12,466 nt of DNA, from the NCBI GenBank assembly GCA_023390635.1, contig JAEWCM010000070.1, positions 1 through 12,466 on the forward strand, written 5' to 3'. Each line of letters starts with the position of its first letter. Position 1 is the stretch's first letter. A model generated the notes under the pieces. That model worked only from the letters and a program-made list of their open reading frames with translations, did no database searches and was not told the origin of the DNA. Both the position numbers and the translations under genes were made by a program. Shown here in pieces: positions 5,456 through 10,815 of this stretch. The DNA comes from Bacillota bacterium. Its GTDB lineage: Bacteria > Bacillota > Desulfitobacteriia > Desulfitobacteriales > Desulfitobacteriaceae.

Positions 5456-6172
5456 GTGAGAGGATTGGGAGGAGAGACGAAAGGAGTAAGCTGCACGATT
5501 GAGCACCATGCCTTGCTTTTTGCCCTACTAGCCAAATATGCTATTGAAGGCTGCGGGGAAGAAGGGAAAACCGCTGTCCTGGAAGGGGTCAGGCGTTACG
5601 GAGAAGAGAGAGGAAGGCGAATGGCCCGGCGGGCTCTTGAGCATGGGGACGCTCTTGATCTGGTGAGCAATCAAGCTTATGGAGAGTGGCGACCTGAACC
5701 AGGACAAATGGAAAATAGGATAGTGCAAACTGAACCCACTTTAATAACGGTTGCGACTAAATGCGCATGGTGTGATACCTGGAAAAAATACGGGATGCTG
5801 GACTATGGGAAATATTATTGCCTTCCGATCGATGATGCAGTTTATCGGGGATTCCGCTCCGATTTTTCGGTCACCACTCTTTCCAACCTGAGTTGGGGAG
5901 CTGAGTGCTGTGAGTTTGACTGGGGGTTACCTTTGAACAAAGAGAATGAAGGGCGGCTGCAAAGAAAGCGTGTAGAACTTGGCGATTCGTGTGTGCGGGA
6001 TTTTGATTTTCACACCGCTCATTTGTTCCATACACTAGGCAATGTTTTAAAAGATTCACTGGGCGAAAAAGGGAAAAGGGCGGTGGATGAGGCTGTGCAA
6101 CAGTTTGCCGCTATATTCGGGAAGGAATACGCTGCGTTATTGGAGAAGGAGGAGCTGGTCAATGAGTATTAA
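5456..6172 (+). CDS. L-2-amino-thiazoline-4-carboxylic acid (ATC) hydrolase family protein, long form
   Basis: 238 residues with a GTG start (AGAAAGG ends 5 bases upstream). The protein resembles the ATC-hydrolase Pfam family, whose founding Pseudomonas member opens the thiazoline ring of L-ATC on the way to L-cysteine. Visible signatures are an Arg-rich helical N-terminal half and a cysteine-rich core: T-K-C-A-W-C-D-T-W-K-K-Y-G-M (Cys103, Cys106, Asp107, Trp109), Y-C-L-P-I-D-D-A-V (Cys122) and G-A-E-C-C-E-F-D. No signal peptide or membrane segment. Its stop overlaps proC by 11 bp, implying translational coupling. The second family member at 8938 shares the C-x2-x-D-x-W-x2-Y-G core. Many family members have unknown substrates, so ATC cleavage is not claimed. 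A conspicuous AAAGGAG at 5479-5485 lacks a normal start codon after it. Confidence 0.72.
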   Translation: MRGLGGETKGVSCTIEHHALLFALLAKYAIEGCGEEGKTAVLEGVRRYGEERGRRMARRALEHGDALDLVSNQAYGEWRPEPGQMENRIVQTEPTLITVATKCAWCDTWKKYGMLDYGKYYCLPIDDAVYRGFRSDFSVTTLSNLSWGAECCEFDWGLPLNKENEGRLQRKRVELGDSCVRDFDFHTAHLFHTLGNVLKDSLGEKGKRAVDEAVQQFAAIFGKEYAALLEKEELVNEY

Positions 6173-6959
6173 AAAGCTTGGATTTATCGGCTGCGGAAAT
6201 ATGGGCGGGGCTATCTTGGACGGAATTATCGCCGGCGGAGTGATAGAGCCTTCAGATATAGCTGTATACGATATCAGGGATGAAATTATGGTCAATGTGA
6301 AGAACAAAGGAGTAACAGTTGCTTCAGGGATTCCTGATCTTTGTGCATGCTCAGAACTGGTCTTACTGGCAGTGAAACCTAATACGGTAGAAGAAGTGAT
6401 GGTTGGTATGAAGGGAACGCTGGCAGGGAAAGCTCTCTTATCAATTGCTGCGGGAACAAGCTACGCCAAACTGCGGGCCTGGGCAGACTCAAGCTTTCGT
6501 ATCCTGCGTATTATGCCTAATACGCCTGCTATGGTAGGGGCAGGTGCGACCGTCCTTTGCTCTGATACGGATCTTACGGAAAAGGAGAAAGGTGAAGCCG
6601 ATAGAATCTTTCGCTCCGTTGGCTTGGTAGAATGGCTTCCGGAAAAACTGATTGACGTAGTGACCGGCTTAAGTGGCGGGGGACCCGCCTACGCAGCCAT
6701 GTTCATCGAGGCTTTGGCAGATGGAGGCGTCAGGGAAGGATTGCCCCGCTCCACAGCCTATCGTTTGGCGGCCCAAACAGTGCTGGGAAGCACCAGGATG
6801 ATATTGGAGAAAGACCTTCATCCCGGTGCTTTAAAGGATATGGTTTGTTCTCCAGGGGGTACGACCATTGAAGGAGTGAAAGCGCTGGAAGAAGGCGGGT
6901 TCCGGGCGGCTGTGATTAATTCGGTGATTGAAAGCAGTGAAAAGGCAGGGAAACTCTAG
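6162..6959 (+). CDS. proC: Pyrroline-5-carboxylate reductase
   Basis: Catalyses the last step of proline synthesis, reducing 1-pyrroline-5-carboxylate with NAD(P)H in the cytosol. The ATG at 6162 is chosen because AGGAGG lies 9 bases upstream and the protein then begins directly with the Rossmann strand: M-S-I-K-K-L-G-F-I-G-C-G-N-M-G-G-A. The length, 265 aa, is typical of ProC. Further signatures are S-I-A-A-G-T-S (about residue 101), R-I-M-P-N-T-P-A-M-V-G-A-G, the C-terminal substrate/dimer region 'TGLSGGGPAYAAMFIEALAD' and 'VCSPGGTTIEGVKALEE'. It overlaps the ATC-hydrolase-like gene by 11 bp and is followed 20 bp later by the M20 hydrolase, so the three look like one operon. Confidence 0.96.
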   Translation: MSIKKLGFIGCGNMGGAILDGIIAGGVIEPSDIAVYDIRDEIMVNVKNKGVTVASGIPDLCACSELVLLAVKPNTVEEVMVGMKGTLAGKALLSIAAGTSYAKLRAWADSSFRILRIMPNTPAMVGAGATVLCSDTDLTEKEKGEADRIFRSVGLVEWLPEKLIDVVTGLSGGGPAYAAMFIEALADGGVREGLPRSTAYRLAAQTVLGSTRMILEKDLHPGALKDMVCSPGGTTIEGVKALEEGGFRAAVINSVIESSEKAGKL

Positions 6960-6979
6960 GTTAGAGAGGGGGGATTTCC

Positions 6980-8161
6980 ATGGAGGCAAGCCAATTTGCC
7001 TTTTGGGCCGATCAAGAGAGTAAAGCTTTGCAGGCTATTCGCCGTGAACTGCACAAGATCCCTGAACTGGCCAGACAAGAATTTAAGACACAGCAATATA
7101 TTTGTGACTATCTGGAGCGTTTAGGGGTGGAATATAGGAAAGTGGCGGACACGGGGGTTTATGCCATTATCCGTTCTGGGAAGCCGGGAAGGACGATTGC
7201 TCTTAGAGGCGATATGGATGGTCTGCCAATCAAAGAGGAGACCGATCTGCCCTTCCGTTCACTGCATGAGGGCCGGATGCATGCATGTGGCCACGATGCC
7301 CATATGACGATGCTTTTGGGGGCAGCAACCATCCTAAGCCGAATCAAAGACAATCTGTCGGGAAATGTGGTTTTCCTGTTTCAGCCTTCTGAAGAGCGCT
7401 TCGGAGGTGCAGAGCGTATGATTAAAGGTGGGGTAATGGATGATCCTCGCGTTGATGCAGTCATCGGCACCCATGTGTGGCCATTGCCGGTGGGGATGGT
7501 TGTAGCAAAGGCGGGCCCTCTGATGGCTTGCCCCGACAGTTTCAGGATTACGGTGACCGGCAAGGGCGGCCATGGGGCGGCTCCTCATTTGGCGGTTAAT
7601 CCTATTATCCCCTTGTCTAAAATGGTATCGGCCATTAATGATATTTCTGCTCTTTATGTCAGCCCCTTGGAGCCGGTAGTAGCGTCGGTCTGCCATATTG
7701 AAGCAGGAAGTGTTTACAATGTGATACCAGACAGCGGTTACTTGGAAGGAACTTTTAGGACCTATGATGAAAAAGTTCGAAAGCGCTTAATCGACATGAT
7801 TGAACAAGCTGTGGACGGTATTGTTTCAGCCTACGGCGTAACGGGGGAATTCTCCCTGGATCCGATCTGCCCGGCTACTGTTAATGACGGGCCCCTGGCT
7901 GAATGGGCCTTTAAATATTTACGGGAGATTAATCCTGAAGGACAGGTACTGGATCGAATAGAACCTTCCATGGTAGGAGAAGATTTCAGCTTTTATGGAC
8001 AAAAAGTCCCTGCTCTATTCCTATGGGTTGGAGTGCATAATGAGGAAAAAGGTTGTATCTATGGGTTGCATCATTCCCGATTTAATCTGGATGAAGAGGC
8101 ATTAGTGATCGGGGTGCGCAGCCTGTGTTATCTGGCGGAGCGCTTCACAAGGGGACAATAA
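6980..8161 (+). CDS. M20 family metallo-amidohydrolase (hippurate hydrolase-like)
   Basis: 393 residues, the usual length for the M20D group that removes acyl groups from N-acyl amino acids (hippurate hydrolase, IAA-amino acid hydrolase, N-acetyl-diaminopimelate deacetylase). Signatures in order: R-R-E-L-H-K-I-P-E-L (21-30), the metal site A-L-R-G-D-M-D-G-L-P (74-83), M-H-A-C-G-H-D-A-H-M (Cys103, His105), Q-P-S-E-E-R (Glu138/139), G-T-H-V-W (His165), the dimer-domain G-K-G-G-H-G-A-A-P-H, V-G-E-D-F-S-F-Y and G-L-H-H-S-R-F. A purine-rich AGAGGGGGGA precedes the ATG. No signal peptide. It is the last gene of the ATC-hydrolase/proC unit and ends 2 bp before a strong terminator. The M20D signatures argue against it being a hydantoinase-type N-carbamoyl-amino acid amidase. 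Substrate is unknown. Confidence 0.9.
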   Translation: MEASQFAFWADQESKALQAIRRELHKIPELARQEFKTQQYICDYLERLGVEYRKVADTGVYAIIRSGKPGRTIALRGDMDGLPIKEETDLPFRSLHEGRMHACGHDAHMTMLLGAATILSRIKDNLSGNVVFLFQPSEERFGGAERMIKGGVMDDPRVDAVIGTHVWPLPVGMVVAKAGPLMACPDSFRITVTGKGGHGAAPHLAVNPIIPLSKMVSAINDISALYVSPLEPVVASVCHIEAGSVYNVIPDSGYLEGTFRTYDEKVRKRLIDMIEQAVDGIVSAYGVTGEFSLDPICPATVNDGPLAEWAFKYLREINPEGQVLDRIEPSMVGEDFSFYGQKVPALFLWVGVHNEEKGCIYGLHHSRFNLDEEALVIGVRSLCYLAERFTRGQ

Positions 8162-8214
8162 AAAACAGCCTGAACTTTGACTCAGTTTGCGAATCAAAGT
8201 TCAGGCTGTTTAAA
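8160..8214. terminator. Bidirectional rho-independent terminator
   Basis: AAACAGCCTGAACTTTGA (8163-8180) and its perfect 18-bp complement at 8194-8211 flank a 13-base loop. On the minus strand the stem runs into TTTTT (8165-8160), ideal for the desulfoferrodoxin gene. On the plus strand the tail is only TTTAAA, but the stem is strong. It separates the convergent M20 and dfx genes. Confidence 0.92.
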
Positions 8215-8232
8215 TACTCATGTTTTAAATAA

Positions 8233-8610
8233 TTATTTCTTCCACAGTCCGTGCAGGTTGCAGTATTCACGAACTTCTATGATTTCTTCTGCCTTTATGG
8301 CAAAAGCAGCTTCCGGCTTTTCTCCCGGTTTTAATTCGGCACGCAGCACTTGATCGGAAGTGAGCACCTCGATAAAGGCGATGTAATGTTTCTCTTCCAT
8401 AGGATGGGGGACAGAGCCTACTTGAACGGTAACACCGTTTTCCGTTGAAGTAATCACAGGTACGTGTTTTTCCTGTGAGGCATCAACCGTATTTGCTTCT
8501 AATTTCTCCATTGGCTGGCCGCAACAGACCAAAGCAGTGGCACCATGGTGCACTACTTCAATCACATTGCCGCAAACTTTGCATTTGTATAGTTCCCGAA
8601 TTTCAGTCAT
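8233..8610 (-). CDS. dfx: Desulfoferrodoxin / superoxide reductase, class I
   Basis: Reduces superoxide to hydrogen peroxide without making O2, an oxygen defence of anaerobes, in the cytosol. The ATG at 8610 gives 125 aa, the length of classical desulfoferrodoxins; AAAGGGG lies 8 bases upstream. An in-frame TTG six codons earlier overlaps that ribosome binding site and is rejected. Residues 1-36 form the desulforedoxin domain with four iron-ligand cysteines (C10, C13, C29, C30: K-C-K-V-C-G and V-C-C-G). The catalytic domain has E47-K48-H49 (E-K-H-V-P-V), H69 and H75 (V-P-H-P-M-E-E-K-H), and C117/H120 (Y-C-N-L-H-G-L-W). All ligands of both iron centres are present, so it should be a functional 2Fe superoxide reductase. 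It stands alone, converging on the M20 gene. Confidence 0.96.
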   Translation of the reverse strand: MTEIRELYKCKVCGNVIEVVHHGATALVCCGQPMEKLEANTVDASQEKHVPVITSTENGVTVQVGSVPHPMEEKHYIAFIEVLTSDQVLRAELKPGEKPEAAFAIKAEEIIEVREYCNLHGLWKK

Positions 8611-8937
8611 CGTAAAAACCCCTTTCAATCTGTTAATTAGATTTAATTTAAAATAGAAGTCATAAAATTAATTAGCAATTAATAATTGTTTTACTTAGCT
8701 TTCATTTTATCATCATTCATCTATAATTTCAAAAAATAATTGGAGTTTTTTTCTAGAAGTGAAAAGAGTATTCTCCCGAGTGAAATGAAGGCTGCAAACT
8801 TGGAAAAGCAGAAAATGGGTATAGGTACGAAGCTCTTTTATAGGTTAAAATAAGTTTAATAGAGTGATATGATATCTTTGCTGAATTAAATTGGGGCAAA
8901 GAAGTGAATCTGAGTCATTAAAAGGAGGAATATGGAG
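8611..8937. other. Divergent AT-rich intergenic region
   Basis: The region separates dfx (minus) from the second ATC-hydrolase-like gene (plus) and contains no convincing gene. It holds a candidate minus-strand dfx promoter overlapped by a palindrome (8650-8688) and a candidate plus-strand promoter. The latter has TTAAAA then TATGAT at 17-bp spacing near 8846-8874, with the -10 lying inside the small palindrome GATATGATATC. Confidence 0.5.
8650..8688 (-). promoter_or_regulatory. Candidate dfx promoter with overlapping palindrome
   Basis: On the minus strand, TTGCTA (8678-8673) and TATTTT (8655-8650) are spaced by 17 bp. The odd palindrome CAATTAATAATTG (8676-8688) overlaps the upstream edge of the -35. 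It is of the size and AT-richness of peroxide-type repressor sites, but does not match the PerR box closely. Confidence 0.35.
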
Positions 8938-9423
8938 ATGGTATGTACGTTTGAACTTTCAGATGAAGCAAAAGGACTGCGCAACGGGATCAGGGATCGG
9001 GCGATCTGGTTTCATCTTCTGCTGGAAGCAGCAGAACGCCAGGGTGCTGATGTAGAAAAGATGACAGATGAAGCGATCTTCCGCTTTGGTCAGGAAGTCT
9101 ATGAAGAACGGGCTAAAACGATCAAAACCCCCGGAGATTTTGCCACTGCCATGACCTGGCCGGTTCCTAACCAGCAAGTGTTCCAAAGTGAAGTGGTTAG
9201 TGTAGAAGAGGATCGGGCCATCGCTCACTTTCATTCCTGTCCTCTGGTGGATGCATGGCGGGATTATGGACTATCATCGGAGCGGGTTTCCAGGCTGTGC
9301 CAGCTGGCCCGCAAGGGAGATTTTGGCCGGATCAGCGATATTCCCGGATTGAAACTAGAATTTCCCAAGTTGATTGCTGATGGGGATGATGTGTGCGAAT
9401 TACTCATCACGAAAGAGGATTAA
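8938..9423 (+). CDS. ATC hydrolase family protein, short form
   Basis: 161 residues from the ATG at 8938, which is 9 bases after AAAGGAGG (8921-8928). The in-frame ATG at 8932 is only 3 bases from it and less likely. The N-terminal half is helical (D-R-A-I-W-F-H-L-L-L-E-A-A-E). The core H-S-C-P-L-V-D-A-W-R-D-Y-G-L (Cys101, Asp105, Trp107) parallels T-K-C-A-W-C-D-T-W-K-K-Y-G-M of the long homologue at 5456-6172. It continues with L-C-Q-L-A (Cys121) and ends D-V-C-E-L-L-I. This pattern points to the L-2-amino-thiazoline-4-carboxylic acid hydrolase family. Substrate is unknown, and sequence similarity to the other copy is low outside the core. It has its own probable promoter and is divergent from dfx. 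Only a tiny hairpin (AGGC-TTA-GCCT) is seen between its end and the convergent phosphodiesterase gene. Confidence 0.7.
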   Translation: MVCTFELSDEAKGLRNGIRDRAIWFHLLLEAAERQGADVEKMTDEAIFRFGQEVYEERAKTIKTPGDFATAMTWPVPNQQVFQSEVVSVEEDRAIAHFHSCPLVDAWRDYGLSSERVSRLCQLARKGDFGRISDIPGLKLEFPKLIADGDDVCELLITKED

Positions 9424-9474
9424 TCTAAAGCAAGCAGGTAAGAGGGGAAAGTAAAGGGCAGAATCAGAAAAAGG

Positions 9475-10215
9475 CTAAGCCTGGACCTGGTTTTTCAATA
9501 CAGCTTGTATCCGGTCAGGATAATTGGTGATAATCCCATTGACCCCAAAGTTAACCATCTTCTCTATATCCTGAGGATGATCAACGGTATAAGGGTTGAC
9601 AATCAGATGGTGATTTTGCATCGCATGAACCAAAGCGGAGGATAAGCTGGGAAAGTATGGGTGAATAGCGCTGGCTCCCAGTTTCTCCGCATATTCCCAG
9701 GGATTGAACAGATGGCACTCATAAAGGATTGCCGTGGGGATGGCAGGTGCAAGCTCCTTACAGGTAAGAAGAGAGTAATGGTTGAAGCTGGAGATGATGA
9801 CTCTGTGAGCAAGCTGGTAATCTGAGATCAAGTTAAGAATTTGCTTTTCAATCCCAGGGTAGGGAATGATGCTATTTTTAATTTCTAAATTAATGAGCAC
9901 ATTCTGGTTTTGGACTAACTCAAGAAACTCTCGCAGTGTTGGGACTTTTTCTGCTGCATATTTGCTGCTGAACCATGCTCCGGCACTTAACTCTCTGATT
10001 TCTTTCAAAGTATGATTGATAATCCAACCGTGGCCGGAAGTGGTGCGATCAAGAGTTTCATCATGGCAGATGATTAACTCACCATCTTTAGTGGCTTGTA
10101 CATCGGTTTCGATACCATCCACTCCTAAGGCTAGAGCGGTGCGAAATGAAGCGAGGGTATTTTCTGGGGCCTTGGAGGGGACTCCCCGGTGGCCGATAAT
10201 TTGAGGAAAATACAT
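9475..10215 (-). CDS. Glycerophosphodiester phosphodiesterase (cytosolic, UgpQ-like)
   Basis: Hydrolyses glycerophosphodiesters, the products of phospholipid deacylation, to glycerol-3-phosphate and an alcohol. The 246 aa form a single GDPD TIM-barrel domain: I-I-G-H-R-G (His9, Arg10), A-P-E-N-T (16-20), G-I-E-T-D-V-Q (Glu36, Asp38), the second catalytic His51 in C-H-D-E-T-L-D-R-T-T, and L-E-I-K (Glu111). The barrel end has N-x-Y-T-V-D and G-V-N-G-I-I-T-N-Y-P-D. There is no signal peptide, so it acts in the cytosol like UgpQ rather than the secreted GlpQ type. GAGGTGAT precedes the ATG by about 5 bases, a near-perfect ribosome binding site. It is a single gene, divergent from the SRP RNA. Confidence 0.94.
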   Translation of the reverse strand: MYFPQIIGHRGVPSKAPENTLASFRTALALGVDGIETDVQATKDGELIICHDETLDRTTSGHGWIINHTLKEIRELSAGAWFSSKYAAEKVPTLREFLELVQNQNVLINLEIKNSIIPYPGIEKQILNLISDYQLAHRVIISSFNHYSLLTCKELAPAIPTAILYECHLFNPWEYAEKLGASAIHPYFPSLSSALVHAMQNHHLIVNPYTVDHPQDIEKMVNFGVNGIITNYPDRIQAVLKNQVQA

Positions 10216-10244
10216 TAGATCACCTCGTTTTAATTTTTTTCTTT

Positions 10245-10302
10245 ATTTTAGTTCAAGCTAAACGTGCAGGCAATCATTACACCAGAATTTGGAGGTTGCC
10301 TG
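10245..10302 (-). promoter_or_regulatory. Candidate GDPD promoter with inverted repeat over the -35
   Basis: On the minus strand, TTGCCT (10273-10268) and TAAAAT (10250-10245) are spaced by 17 bp, giving a leader of about 22 nt. The -35 lies in one arm of an inverted repeat, CAGGCAATC (10267-10275) and GGTTGCCTG (10294-10302), 8 of 9 positions complementary plus one G-U. This resembles a repressor operator. Confidence 0.5.
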
Positions 10303-10351
10303 AGGAAAATATTTCGATATAATGAATAATGAAAAAAGTTGAATTTGAGTA

Positions 10352-10381
10352 TTCGACTTTAGCTGATGAATTTGTTATAAT
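10352..10381 (+). promoter_or_regulatory. SRP RNA promoter (extended -10)
   Basis: TGTTATAAT (10373-10381) is a TGn-extended -10 with consensus TATAAT. TCGACT (10353-10358) is a weak -35 at 17-bp spacing. The predicted start falls at about 10388, exactly the 5' end of the RNA. Confidence 0.8.
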
Positions 10382-10387
10382 TGTTTT

Positions 10388-10655
10388 GCCGTGCTAGATG
10401 GGGAGGTAGCGGTTTCTTGTAACCCGCAATCCGCTAGAGCGGGGTTGAATTCCTGTGTAAGGGCTTGCTCTGTAGAGCCGCCTTTGTCTGTTCATGATGA
10501 TATTCCGGGTCTTACGCAACAGGATCCTCCGAACCGTGTCAGGTCTTGACGGAAGCAGCACTAAGGAGATCCTCCTGTGTGCCGTGAGGTTGCCTGGATT
10601 GAGTGAGTAGGCAAGGTAACGTCTGGAGAACAATGCTCGAGCACAGGTGCACGGC
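10388..10655 (+). ncRNA. ffs: Signal recognition particle RNA (scRNA, large Bacillus type)
   Basis: About 268 nt, close to the 271-nt B. subtilis scRNA. The ends GCCGTGC (10388-10394) and GCACGGC (10649-10655) pair. The 5' Alu domain has the typical GTGCTAGATGGGGAGGTAGC start. The conserved Ffh-binding helix 8 is seen as GTGTCAGGTC (10537-10546), then the tetraloop region, then GGAAGCAGCA (10552-10561). The tetraloop is UGAC rather than GGAA. The RNA targets ribosomes making membrane and secreted proteins via Ffh. Its position directly in front of dnaX matches the conserved scr-dnaX order in Firmicutes. Confidence 0.95.
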
Positions 10656-10666
10656 TATTATTTTAG

Positions 10667-10691
10667 AAGGTGGTTATTGACCATCTTTTTT
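10667..10691 (+). terminator. SRP RNA terminator
   Basis: AAGGTGGT (10667-10674) and ACCATCTT (10680-10687) form an 8-bp stem (one G-U) with a 5-base loop, followed by a TTTTTT run ending at 10691. Confidence 0.85.
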
Positions 10692-10741
10692 GTAATATGT
10701 GAAGTATAAGTTCCTCATAGCATAATTGCAGCCAGGGTTTG

Positions 10742-10779
10742 AGCCTTTGCCGGGAGTATAGTGCCAGCCCGGGCTTTTT
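10742..10779 (+). terminator. Second terminator-like hairpin in the dnaX leader
   Basis: CCGGG (10750-10754) pairs with CCCGG (10768-10772), extended across a 5-base bulge by AGC (10742-10744) with GCT (10773-10775). TTTTT follows at 10775-10779. It lies between the SRP RNA terminator and dnaX, so it may be a back-up terminator or an attenuator. No clear dnaX promoter was found nearby. Confidence 0.4.
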
Positions 10780-10815
10780 ACACATATGGGGAATTATGGA
10801 TGTAAGGTGGAGCAT

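Noticed and set aside
10394..10633. 79-residue minus-strand frame
   Set aside because: Antisense of the SRP RNA, a structured non-coding gene.
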